Shown piece after piece: positions 23,382 to 34,176 of a stretch of 64,000 nt of DNA (its first letter is position 1; the number at the start of each line of letters is the position of its first letter). The notes below the pieces were generated by a model, which was not told where the DNA came from, searched no databases, and saw only the letters and a list, made by a program, of their open reading frames with translations. Source of the stretch: Tricholomella constricta (lineage: Eukaryota > Basidiomycota > Agaricomycetes > Agaricales > Lyophyllaceae); contig JAACJP010000009.1 of the NCBI GenBank assembly GCA_013368375.1, forward strand, positions 558,001 to 622,000. Reading direction: 5' to 3'. A program made the position numbers and the translations under genes.

Positions 23382-23911
23382 TCATCGCCCTTTTCCATCG
23401 TCGAGCAAGTCTGAAGCACGTTGAATCCGTGTAACGAGGGGCGGCACGCCGGGTAGGGATCGCATTTGGGAGGCGGAGTGTAGAGCCACGATATTGATGT
23501 CCGTCATGTGCGTCAAGTTCGTGTTGGGGTCATGCTTGATCTTGTGCATGTTGTTGTCAAAGACGTGCACGCCGAGGAGGTCGTTGATGCTTTCATTGTA
23601 CTGAGTGGAGTGTACTTCATCTACTCTGGGATGCGGAAGACCTGCGTCGCAGCTTATGGGATCATGCCAGCAGTAGATTTTGTCTGTAAGGGCATAAGAG
23701 TGGTACGACAGATGTAGAATAAACACACGCACCCGTTCACCCTCCATCGTAAATGATTTGCCGGCGACCGTCTGACCGTAGGCAAATATGCATACATTGA
23801 CCTAGGCGTGAAATGAGCTTCAAGTCGAAGTGAACGGGGCTCGGACACACCTTCAAGGTCAAAGCCAAAGTTGTACATCTCCTTCCGTTCCTGCCCCACC
23901 GCACGCTCACT
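23382..23911 (-). pseudogene. captured kinesin-14 motor-domain fragment
   Basis: On the minus strand the pieces SERAVGQERKEMYNFGFD, NVCIFAYGQTVAGKSFTME, STAGMIP, YNESINDLLG and HKIKHDPNTN, with a following INIVALHSASQMRSL, appear in the order seen in Kar3-like (kinesin-14) motors. They include the nucleotide-binding loop GQTxxGKS. The pieces lie in different frames with stops between them, and what looks like an intron follows MEGER. This is therefore a decayed piece of genomic DNA, not a working gene. It is truncated at both ends. Part of the segment just beyond (23130-23340; PSASPTPQPSIIGLKQYGES) could be another captured exon, of unknown origin. Confidence 0.75.
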
Positions 23912-24185
23912 CTAAAAATGGTGCGATGAAAGGCTTGTAAATATCGCAGAGGGATTGGAGTTTGTCGAAGTAAACTTCATTCGTTCCCTGGCCTCCGAAC
24001 AACGCAAAAATGGAAGCTTTCCCGCTCATGGCGGCCAAGGGAACACGAATTGCCGTCCAACGTGAATGTCAGCGAGGTTCTGGTTTTGTTTTGTTCTGGC
24101 GCGCAGCAAGTTCCACGATCAGCTGCTCCAGTGCTTGCGTGAAGAGGGGCTTCGACTCCACCATGGGTGGCGGGCAGATTTGTTC
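23911..24185 (-). pseudogene. captured fragment of fatty acid synthase beta subunit
   Basis: On the minus strand, from about 24029, the peptide SGKASIFALFGGQGTNEVYF continues into DKLQSLCDIYKPFIAPFL. This is the start of the acetyltransferase (SAT) region of fungal FAS beta (FAS1). A further open stretch upstream (ALEQLIVELAARQNK, to about 24185) may belong to the same source but is in another context. The fragment breaks off exactly where the kinesin fragment begins, at about 23911, so two unrelated host genes are fused end to end. That pattern is expected from Helitron gene capture. It cannot encode a functional synthase. Confidence 0.7.
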
Positions 24186-24189
24186 ATTG

Positions 24190-24720
24190 CGGATCCAAGG
24201 AAGGAGAAACGAAAGGTATGGCATCGTGGGGACGGGAAGGGCGTCGGGGACGCGTCTTGAGGGCGGGGACGGTGTGGGAAGCGTGGTGAGGGTGATGGGG
24301 GCATTGTGGAGGCGTCCCCAGCGGGGCGGCGTGGGGGTGGGAAGGGCGTCCTGGACACGTCCTGAGGGCGGGAACGGGGTGGAAATGGGGTGGTGAGGGT
24401 CGTGGGGACGGGAAGGGCATCGTGGACGCGTCCTGAGGGCGGGGACGGAGTGGGAAGGGGGTGGTGAGGGTGATGGGGGCGTCCTGAAAGCGGGAAGGGC
24501 ATCGTGCGGGCGTTGTGTGGGCGTGTGGGGTGGTGGGCACGTGGTAAGGGCCCGGGCATAATGGTAAGGGCAGGGAGAGCGGTGAGGGCGGTGAGCACGT
24601 CGTAGGGACGTCGTGGGGACGCCGTGGGAACCGGGATGGGGTGATGGGGGTGGTGAGGCGGCGTGGAGGCGGGAAGGGCATTGTGGGGACGGGAAGGGCA
24701 TCCCCGTGTGATGTCGATGA
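24190..24720. repeat. GC-rich minisatellite
   Basis: About 530 bp of degenerate repeats on the plus strand built on GGGAAGGGC, GTCCTGAGGGCGGG and GGTGGTGAGGGTGATGGGG. Its strong G bias on one strand opens long Pro/Arg-rich frames on the other in all three phases; these are not genes. Confidence 0.75.
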
Positions 24721-25259
24721 CAGCATATGCGCATCCGTCTCTGTTCAAGGCCGAAGAGGAATCGAAGACACATCAGTCAAGTCCACCAAGGAAAGAAAAA
24801 ATAAAACTTGCCTGGTACAACTGCGCTTGGGGATAAGTGAGCAAGCGACCTCATTGTCGATGCACCACGCTTTGAGCACCACCAATGCCTGAGTCACAGC
24901 CTCCAAGGCAGCCTGCAGACTGCCGAGGCCAAGCACCGCAACAATGCATAGATGACAGCTGCCAGCCGCCCCAGCGCATGCTGCCCAGCAAACAGGAGTG
25001 CAAATGCTCGCTTGAAGTTAAAAATGTTCAGCAAGACTAGATAAGGACATACCAGGTGAGGTTCGAAACATGGCAGGGTTAGATGATGTCTCAATAAAAT
25101 TTAAAATTGCGACTTGCCTTGATAGTGCCAGGGTGCCAACGGGTTGCTCCTGGACTCGAAGCTTTGTTGAGGATGATCGTCCATCTTTGCGTTCAAGTCA
25201 AAGGAACTATCTGTCGAGTGATTAAAGACCCTGGATATGGCCTTGGTTCGCAGTTGAAC
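24721..25259 (-). other. Helitron interior without an assigned gene
   Basis: Between the minisatellite and the Rep/helicase stop codon there are minus-strand open pieces such as LGSLQAALEAVTQALVVLKA that look protein-like and may be another captured fragment. They could not be tied to a family. Confidence 0.35.
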
Positions 25260-27476
25260 TTATGTCGTGTACACATTTGCGTCAAGTGTCGTCTGACGAC
25301 AGATTTTTTTCCGATGTGGAGGCATGTCATCGTGAGTGTTATCAACATCCAAAGCGCGTTTGGTAAGCCTTCCTGGTGAATCCACAGGATCATCATGATG
25401 GCTTTCAAGATCTAAAGGACGCTTAGTAAGCCTTGTCGTTCGACTTACAGGCTGATTATCAGACTTTTTATTCAACGTAGCGAGGTCTGCAGCTGCGGTC
25501 AACTTCTCCGTTGGAGATCCATGAACAAGAATTGTTTCCAGGTGTTGCTGCCAAAGTCGTGCAGATTCTACACGTGCATCCTCAGATGGAGCACAGCAAA
25601 TTTTCTTTTTTTGAAAGGGGCGCAAAATCAACAGTCCACTTAACGAAGTTGCTCGAGAAATCATAACATAGGGTGCCTCCGTCCCCCGGCAAGATTCAAG
25701 ATCCACGATAACCTTTTCCATTGTTTGTCCTTGGGCTTTGTGAGCTGTCATAGCAAATCCTGGGACAATAGGCACTTGCAGTCTTTGTATCGAGCATTTT
25801 TTTCCGGTATATTTGTTGGTGAAATGCAGAGCAGTTGAGTCAGGTAGAATGGGCATTTCATGAGGCGACAAGAAAGGCATGGAAAACTCAGTAGCATTTG
25901 GAATGTTTACGATCACAGACGTCAGTATTCTGCGATTAGCGTCATCGACCTTGTAACGAATGCGTCGTACAGTGCCATGACTTCCATTAACGACTCCACC
26001 TTGTACATCAAAGTTACTACAAATAATAACAGGCATACCTATAACTAGTGGTATTTTGCTCAACCTCTGATGAGTCACACCGCTGCCTAGTTTCTCAATG
26101 ACGGAATTTAGATCCGGGTCAGTTATAACAGCTCCTCTATGTCGGTCAATTGCATGATACCAGTGCAACTCTTGGCCTGTCTCATCGGCAAACACTTGAG
26201 CAGCCCGAGCATTGAAAGCGTCTTTGGTTACGTTCTCAGACACGATCAATGGAGCTGTTTTCCAATGACCTGACGAAACTTCTGGATGCAGTACGGGATC
26301 TATAACACGTGTATTTAGCAACAAATAATCTGCTTCAGTGCATTTCCCTTCACGTAGACGACTGAGCAGTTGCGTGAAGCTGTGATTAATGTCGCCTGAT
26401 TGTCTCATGGGTTCTGTCAACATCACCACATCTTTGAATGAAAGCCACAAGTTTCTACCTAACAGTATTTCAGATGTACATCTTCCGTTTTTTGTTTCTG
26501 GACGGCTATACAATCTAGTTTCTCCCACCGGAGGCAGCTGTGCAAAGTCCCCGGCAACAATAACATTAATGCCTCCAAATTCGTCAGTCACCCCTTTTGC
26601 CATCGAAAGCGCGGAACTAATTCGTGCGAGAAACTGACAACTAACCATGGATATTTCATCGATGAACAAATAGTCTACGCCTTCCCACATGGCAATCAAG
26701 TTGCTGTCAATCTTTCCGCCCTTTTTTCCTTTACCTTGTCTAAGTCCGAGTGCAGAGTGTAAAGTAATCCCTCCGACATTGCGGGCAGCTACACCGGTGA
26801 AAGACGCTACCCGAAATCTTCGTATTTGTTGTTGTTGAGAGAAGAAATCTTGAATCGCTGATATTACCCTCGATTTCCCTGTTCCTGCAGATCCCGCTAA
26901 ATACATACGCAAAGGGTCTGTATGATTGTCTAGACTATGATTCACAATTATTTTGAACGCTCTCGTTTGATCTTTGTTGAGATTCCATTTCGTGACAATA
27001 TCGTCAGGATTAACTACATGACGTACTCTGTCAGGTACGGGAACAATGTATGGAGGATTGCCGTCTGTGAGCAATAAAGAGGCAGACTCATTATTTGCAG
27101 TTGCGACACACCTCTGCAATGTAACTGGTCGATCGTTATGAACGTCATGTTCTAACACTGTATTTTTTTCGTTTTCTCGGGCGGCAACTTTACGGGCATT
27201 GTAAGTTTCACGCCATGTCTTTTCAAGATTGTTCTCACCCACTTGCAAGAGCTCTGTATCAGTGGACGTCATCGGAAAATTGTGGCACTCTTCTGTAGAA
27301 AATAAACCTCCTCGTTCTGCGTGGTGAATACAGCTGAGAGCATTAGCGTCGGCTATTTTGTGGATCTCTGAGCAGTAACTTTCCATACTATCAAAGTGGT
27401 CAATCATGGCGTCTATGTCCATTTCTTCTGTTAGATTATGTTCAGGGTCCTCTTTTCCAGTCAATCTTATTTCGTC
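25260..27476 (-). pseudogene. Helitron PIF1-like helicase half (cut off from its Rep half by an LTR)
   Basis: This is the C-terminal half of the rolling-circle transposase. The PIF1-family helicase motifs are all intact: Walker A in LAGSAGTGKSRV (near 26888), Walker B in YLFIDEISMVS, AGDFAQLPPVGETRLY, and the late motif MTAHKAQGQTMEKVIVDLES. It would unwind the element from its HUH-nicked end. It has no ATG of its own near the break: the frame simply continues out of the solo LTR junction at 27474-27478. Without the LTR it runs on in frame from the Rep half at 27935-32697. A basic tail (DMPPHRKKICRQTTLDANVY) ends at 25260. The present copy could only make this part from an internal start. Confidence 0.9.
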
Positions 27477-27478
27477 TG

Positions 27479-27934
27479 TGTAAGGGGCTGCACCGTGCGC
27501 CCACTCCTATTATCGCTTAGTCTCTCGTTCTCTGTCATCGGCCCCCATGGCCCCCGCCTTAGACATACTTGCTGACCGCCATACTGTTCTTACGCCCCTT
27601 TCGTAGCCATTACTCCCACACTGACACCACTACTTAGATTCCTATCAGTCAGCTGGACAATTGTTACTCATCCGTAGTCAGCGCCTTTACATACCGCCTT
27701 AGTCACCGGCTCGGCGATGTAGTATATAAGCCTGGGTTGGAGATAGAATATCTCCAACCTGAACAATAACAGTATCTTCGGGTTTATACATTGATCGACT
27801 CTTAGCTTGCTCTCTCGTCGCCCTCCTCACGTTTCGCACTGTTGATTGCTCACTTGACCGCATTCAGGACTCTCTTGGCTCGCGCCGGCTTGTAGCTCGT
27901 CGCTCGCCTTCGCCCATCCGGACGTCCTCTAACA
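27479..27934 (+). mobile_element. solo LTR of an LTR retrotransposon
   Basis: 456 bp starting TGTAAGG and ending CTAACA, flanked by the 5-bp direct repeat GTCTG at 27474-27478 and 27935-27939. It contains TATATAAGC at about 27723, a promoter-like feature, and directly after it a perfect 11-bp hairpin at 27735-27759. It inserted into the Helitron Rep/helicase frame and introduces a stop two codons in. Only one LTR is left, so the internal part was lost by recombination between LTRs. Orientation is assigned from the TATA box. The family (Ty1 or Ty3) cannot be told from an LTR alone. Confidence 0.88.
27735..27759. repeat. perfect hairpin in the solo LTR
   Basis: GGTTGGAGATA, loop GAA, TATCTCCAACC. 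It lies just downstream of the TATA box, so it would fall at or near the start of the retrotransposon transcript. Confidence 0.7.
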
Positions 27935-30900
27935 GTCTGTGACAGAGAATGAAAATTTATTTTTTTGACGTTGTGCAAAATGATCATCACGACTGTCTCT
28001 GCATTCATGCATGAGCTGCATATTATGCAACAGTAGTTTGACTGAATCTGTATATTCAGCGGTAGTCTTAAACGTAGCAAACACATCAAGCCAAGTTTCG
28101 TTGGCATGTCGCAAGTCACTGTGAGTGGACCACGGTTTAAACAAAATGAGCATGAGACGACAATACTTTGGATAAATGTAGTCACGATCACGTCGAGGCA
28201 GAGCACCCACTGGATCAGGTATCCAACGCATGGAAGGATGATGCACTTTCAACACATGAGAAGTATACTGATCATGATCAGGATGGAGTGAAAAACATGG
28301 CCTATGACGTGCATTGTCAGATAATATGGTCGATGCTGGCCCGGTACTATCGTTATATTTGCGTGGTTCGTTTTCAGAATGTCCATGAACGACATTAGCT
28401 GTTCCGCCTGAAAGAGCATCTGTATTGTCAGGACAGTCCTCCATATCTATGTCAACATCAACTTCATCACACAAGTTAGTCTTTAACGGTGAGGACAGAT
28501 TCCAAGGCTTATTCCTTGGAATTTTTTCAACTTGAGCCACAAAATCCCAAAGAGTCATATGCCGCAATCCACGTCCACGCATGAGGTAGTCAGTCAATTG
28601 ATTTGGATTTCCTTTCAACGCACCAAATTCATCGACAGTAATGGTGATCTCCTCATCATCATCGGTACCATCATCGTTGTCGATGGTATCACTGTTGTCG
28701 ATGACATCACCATTGTTCAAATCAGCATGATTGTTCTCGTTCTCTTCATTGATATTCTCCGTGTTATCATCATTGGTATTCTCAGGTAGCTCCGAGTTCA
28801 CAGGGAAACTTTTCTGATAACATTCTGGACTTGGTGCACATTTTTGAACGTGTGCTTCAAAAGTGGACCAGAACAATTTACGATATTCATGACTCTTAAA
28901 ATGGTCATCAAATCCCAACAAATATGATGCGACCTGAGGTGCAGATAACTCTTGCTGCGCAATCATAGCTCTAGCGCATTTTTGGAGCATTTTTTTGGCA
29001 CGGATAGTGATGGCATCATCAGTAGTATCACGATCTCCCAACTTTTGAACGGCCAGTTTTAATGCACTATAAGCAACGTGCGCTGTAAGAGCAGATTTAG
29101 AAATGTAATTTGTGATATAGTAAGCAATTGCCTTGGCAGAAACGCCGGAGCCAATGAACTTGATGTCCATGTTGCATCTGATACATTCTAGAATAGTTTC
29201 GTTAAAATTATTTACCATTCCTTCAAGACGACGTAATTTTATTTTACCTGTATCAGGATCGATACAGCTGTCTGTGCGGTTGTGCTTAACCGGATCAAGG
29301 TCGAATCTACACTCACGGTTTGCACCCGGTTTACAATACTTAAAACACGAGGCTCCATGGACATGAGATTGACAACATCGAACAAGTTCTTTAAGATGTG
29401 TTCTTCGCTCAACAGGGCCTTTTTTGGGGGTAAATCTTAATGAACATGGATGACAAGGAAGAGGGTCGATTTCAGTGGTAGGACCCAAATCGTCAGGCAC
29501 AGACGTGGATATAGAATCTTCCAGGAAGGATACTAGCTTTGATTTGAATTCAGGGTCTGTAAGTGCTCGTCGCTTCAATTCATCAGGGTCCAATGCACCC
29601 TCTAGCCATATCAGCATGTGACAATGTAATGTGCCTCGACCTTGCGCTTCCACGCAACCATAATACGCTTTGACACATCCTAGAATCCCTCCCTCATCAG
29701 TGGGACCATTTTTGTCGTATCCTAATAGGCACTTGATGAAAGCCTTCATATATAAGTTGAAAAACCTCGCTGCTGCAACAGGATTTCGTGCAACTAATAG
29801 AGACTGTTCATAGAAGCTCAAGCTGTCATTTGGAATCAGGTTGTCGATGTCGATTTCATCACCGGCAAGCAAACGGACGATAGGATTATACACATCGGCA
29901 AAATTCAGTGTGATAAAAAAACTTGGGGCACCTTTTGATATTGTAGTAGCTCTAATTTCATTTCGCATAACAACGCGTGCCGAAGCAGATCCAGGAACAT
30001 TTGAATTGATGACACGCACATTTTCCATTAGCTTATGAACTCTCTGCTCATCAGGGTCATTTGAATATGGTGCAGATCCCTGTTGAAGACGGTCCGCTAC
30101 ACGTTGAATACACTCTGGTGAGATTTTATTAAACTCTTCGGCAAGCTTTGAAAAATTCGACCGTTTAGCTTTTATACTTGTACGCCACAGCAGAGATCGA
30201 CGTTGCAATATATTAAATGCGGTGAACTGAAATGCATGATGAGTTTGAAATCGACGGTCACACAAATTCAACAAGTGCTTGACATGACGTTGAAATGATA
30301 GCTGACGACATCGGTTACTATCTTCAAAACCACCGAGTCCATACGGAAACAAGGTGGGAAACATTTTGGGGAAAAGCTGTGGGTTTTGGAACTCATTTAC
30401 AGGACGATGACCATGCGGGATTTCAACATAGCTTCCATTGCTCTTCAAATGTCGCATAGCGGCAGCACGGAGTTCATGTGCAGGAGCATGGCCATCAGTA
30501 TCTGCAATCAATACATTCTCAAACACGACAGCCTTGTTTGTGTCTTCTGCATTTTGAACGTCTGATAGAGGTGGCTGAAGATCATAACGTGCGGTAAGAG
30601 CCTCCGCTTCAGAACTGGAGGCGACATATTCAACATGGAATGGAAGAGGTTCACCCTCTGGCAGAGCATTGATTCTGTCCTCGTTAATTTCTATGTTCGA
30701 ATACAAATAATTGTGTTGTTTTAACCAAATAAGTGCTTTCCTGATACGTGAACCTCGAACGGCCAACGGCGTCGATTTTTTCTTAATCCATTCGGAAGTT
30801 GGCGCCCCCGCACCCACAAAAATTACACATATACAAGCAGTAATCTCGTCCACTGTAGGCGGAAGCACGTCTGTAATGGAATCAGGATTCTGGGGATAGA

Positions 30901-32697
30901 TGATGATATTACCCTTTAACGCCTTTTGATTATTCGCAGCTGCATGTTTTCCGTTCTGGTGTTTCAACTGAACAATATAAGATTTATTCCGACAACGTGC
31001 AATTATTGATTCTTCGATAGGTGTCAGACCTTGGAGCTCGGGTGGGACAGGTCCGATAAATGTTCGATTAGCTAGCGACAAGGCGGGTGTTTTGTTTCTT
31101 TGTAGCTCACGTCTACAAGTACTACAAAGCCGTAAGAATCGAATGTCACCTGCAGGATCACAGACAACGCCAGAAGGTTCTAACAGCAATCCAGCCAGCG
31201 GACCAGACTCAAAAGGCATAGGAGGAAGTGGCAAGTTTGGATGCAACCAGTTGACAGTGTTTTTCATGGGTAATAAATCACAGTCAAAATCAGGCCGCCG
31301 TAAAGGTGACAAGTTTAATTCTGTTATTGATAGCTCTTCACAGTCATTTGCAAAACAGCGTTCGGCACAAGCAGCACAACACGCTTCCTGTAGGTTTTTT
31401 GCAGACGTCTCTTCGACAAACAATGCTTGAAGTCGTTCTTTTAACGATGTCGGCACGACAGTAGGCCATGACACAGAGGAGCGGGGAGTAGTTGACTCCT
31501 TTCCACGTTTGAGTTTGATAATTTGATAACGAAGAATTTTTCGTAGTTGACATAAGCCATCTGACGGGTCAAAGCACACCTTTCTTGATTTCAATAACTT
31601 TCGCATCGACTTTAAAGACAGTTTATAAAGGGATGCAGACAACACAGCGATTTCAGCGTCTGCAAAACCTCCTTCGTTGTCGAATTCTATAGTAAGGTCA
31701 TCACAGGCGGGACTACTAAACATATTAGAAGATCGACATGACATACTAACCAAATGATCAGCGATCACATCACGTATGCCTTCATGGGATCCTGAAAGAG
31801 ACATGCCATGCGCAGCAGCGAGCGCCAGTAATGATGATTTGTTTTTCAGTTTTAGAGCTTTCAATGTATCATCAATGGTATAAAGCACATCAAGTCTGGA
31901 AGTCGTAACCCAATCAATGAAAGATTGCCGCAGGGCATGTACCGAATCTTGGCGATGAAAGGACAAACCAATACTGGTACTGATTAATCGTAGCTGGATA
32001 GTATTCAGAAAGGTAATATGTCCAACAATTTCACGTCCTAACTCATCAGCAAGCTCTGTACTCGTCAAAGAACCTGAAACGTCTCGACAAGTTCGACCTG
32101 AGCGTGCAGCGCATAGGCCGTTTAATAAATGATGGCACATAGCTTGCTGTGCTGCTTGGATAGTCAGATGCTCGTGAGGTATGTTATGTTCATTGAGCAA
32201 TTCAAAAAAACCAAACCGTGTTGTGTACAAAACAGAATGCACGGAAAACAAAGTGTCGTATAAAAGCGCGATGCGAGGTGGAACATGAACATTTTCATTT
32301 TTATTAAAGTTATATGATGACATGTTGTTATCAGGTGGGATCGACCCTCCATTTAGTGCTAGAGTGGCGAGTTAGCGGAGCAGTAGACCATAAATTGAAC
32401 ACACACCTGAGCCCCAAGGTGTTTGACAGAACGTTGAAGCATGACCGAGGCGGTTTAGGACTTCCAGTGTAACAGCTACGAAATGGATTGTCGATTCACC
32501 ACAATATGTTGAGAGGGAATTAACGCGACATACCACTGCTTGTCGCAACTGTGAAAACGAAAATAGGGGAACAACCCAGAAGTCACTAAAGAGTTCAGAC
32601 GCACCAGGATATGACGATTCATGGACGACAGAGTGTCGATTTGCGGTAAGCCGTCGCGTAAGTTCCTCATCAACGGGACGAGAGCACGGAGGTGACA
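27929..32697 (-). pseudogene. Helitron Rep (HUH endonuclease) half, truncated by the LTR
   Basis: This is the replication-initiator half of the Helitron transposase, which nicks one strand and joins to the DNA through tyrosine. The ATG at 32323 is possible, but a 97-residue upstream exon (32407-32697, MSPPCSRPVDEELTRRLTAN) splices in frame over a 48-nt intron (32359-32406) and is taken as the start. A Cys-rich region (CCAACAERCFANDCEE, CSTCRREL) comes first, then the DUF6570-like region, then the Helitron N-terminal block (PTLFPYGLGGFE). The HUH motif is in GRGTLHCHMLIWLEG (near 29620) and the tyrosine motif in AYYITNYISKSALTAH (near 29115). An acidic Asn/Asp tract follows. The frame enters the LTR at 27935 and stops at 27929. 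Together with the helicase half the protein was about 2,300 residues. Confidence 0.9.
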
Positions 32698-32971
32698 TGG
32701 TGGACGGGTAAATGGAAGATGTGTGTTGCAAGGAAAAAGAGTTTTCGATTTGACCGTGAAGCTTAAATATTAGCAAACACGGTTCAAACGTCTTTGATCT
32801 GTCATGTAGAGTTTGACATTCATTTTAAAACCAAAGAATTCTGAGTCGAAAAGGTGTTTGGAATGTCTATGCTGATCGAGACTGACATTCTGCATGAGCC
32901 GCGCCCGATGTTTACATTTATTGAACAAGCAAAGAATAGGAGTTGTCAATTGAGGTCCGTGACAGAGACTC

Positions 32972-33231
32972 GGGCGGGGGTGCGACGGAGGTGGTGGGGT
33001 AGTCGTTAGGTGAGGGTGGGCCGGCTGGGGCGATGACGATGACGCTGACAACGAAAGCGAAGCGCGATTGCGCGAATCGCCTCAGAAATAGGTGTTGGGG
33101 GTCCTGAGCGATGTGTTGGTGGGGTGGAAGGGCGGGCGAGGGCGTGGTGGATGTGGTGGGGTGGTCATTAAATGGGGGTGGGCTAGCTGGGACGGTGACG
33201 ACGACCCCGACGACGAACACGATTCGCGTTT
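32972..33231 (-). repeat. inverted copy of the tandem unit block
   Basis: Read on the minus strand this matches 19231-19492 with only scattered mismatches, over about 260 bp. Together the two blocks form a very large inverted repeat enclosing 13.5 kb. Such copies are not a standard part of Helitrons and may be independent insertions or a rearrangement footprint. Confidence 0.75.
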
Positions 33232-33239
33232 GTGGTCAG

Positions 33240-34176
33240 TGTCTAAAATCGTAGTAATATGGTCATACTACGCACCTTGAGTCCTGGAGGACATAATGTG
33301 CTCACAACCCTACAGCCCTACCCCACGAGTTCCTGCGATGATGCGTCGCCTGAACGTGTCTATCGATGTTCGTTACGCGTCCCGATCGCGCCCTTTGCAT
33401 TGATTTCGAATTCTGAGGGATAGAGCTAGTCTCCGGTAGCCGACCTTATAACCGATGACAGTCGATCTGTTTTATAGAGCATAGTCGGTCATGCGTGCGC
33501 GCCGCTGGGGATGCGCACATACCTGCCTGTATCGATATCATTCCCTCTCCCGCTTCCCTGCGGAGGATTCGGAAGTTCGGAGGCCTCGGAGGATTTGGAG
33601 GATTAGACGAAGCAATATGGCAGCGTAACATTGAAAAATATGCAGAATATACAAGTTTGGGTTCTCGATGAACAGGAATGGGATTCAGATGGTTCGAGAA
33701 ATTCGGGGGATTCGGAGGGTTCGAGGGATTTAAATTCGACGCCCTCGCGAAGCAATATCGCAGCGTAACATCGAAAAATAGACAGTGTACCGGAACTATG
33801 CATGATGTCACATGTGTACTCTACGGCGCACAGGTTGTCGTCCATCTATGGACCATAGTCCACGGACCGGTCATGTGAAAAACACGTGCGTGGACCACTC
33901 GGAAAACTTTAGTCGGTTTTTGCGGTCAGGAGATCAGGACCCACTACTAAAGTAGCGGGAATTTCAATTAAAGTCATACGGTCTGGCTGAACCGGAAACT
34001 TTCATAACGAACGGCAAGACTACTCCTTGGTCTTAGAACCACGCCGAAGTGATTGCATGAAATATTTACAATCTTCCCCCCCTTCTTATTTGTACATGTC
34101 AAGGGGCTGACCTTATCTGACTGTCTGACGAAACAAACAGTAGTGCCACGGCAGGTCAATGGCTGATTAGATGTAT
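33240..34176. other. intergenic, right flank of the Helitron region
   Basis: No gene is supported. It holds a diverged tandem duplication at 33608-33786 and G-rich, Phe/Gly-coding-like low-complexity sequence around 33550-33740. Confidence 0.45.
33608..33786 (+). repeat. diverged direct repeat, 140 bp period
   Basis: CGAAGCAATATGGCAGCGTA at 33608 recurs as CGAAGCAATATCGCAGCGTA at 33748, and the similarity continues for some 15 further bases. Flanking GGATTCGGA-type sequence is also shared. Confidence 0.6.

Larger units (their letters stand above)
18552..33236 (-). mobile_element. composite Helitron-type element (about 14.7 kb)
   Basis: Everything between the Wss1 gene and 33.2 kb is explained by a rolling-circle transposon read on the minus strand. 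From its 5' side it contains repeat units, the Rep/helicase gene (32697-25260), a minisatellite, captured host-gene fragments, an unknown gene, a truncated DUF6570-like gene, and more repeat units. The proposed 3' end is the CTGA after a GC-rich hairpin at 18551-18581, followed on that strand by T, as expected for Helitrons inserting between A and T. The 5' end was not fixed; 33236 is only the edge of the repeat unit. A nested solo LTR shows the copy is old enough to have been hit. The borders are inference; the presence of a Helitron is firm. Confidence 0.6.

Noticed and set aside
23382..23911. Functional kinesin gene
   Set aside because: Motor motifs lie in different frames with stops, and both ends of the motor are missing.
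24069..24773. Long Pro/Arg/His-rich open frames on the minus strand (up to 234 codons, three frames)
   Set aside because: They are opened by the G-rich minisatellite in all phases and have no ordered motif.
25260..27476. A host PIF1 helicase gene
   Set aside because: It continues in frame from the Helitron Rep region across the LTR and lacks its own start.
32372..32776. Independent small gene upstream of Rep
   Set aside because: Its end splices in frame into the Rep gene, so it is better read as the first exon.
18552..33236. Cut-and-paste DNA transposon bounded by terminal inverted repeats
   Set aside because: The inverted blocks tempt this reading, but the element encodes HUH Rep and PIF1 helicase, no DDE transposase was found, and no target-site duplication was seen at the block ends.
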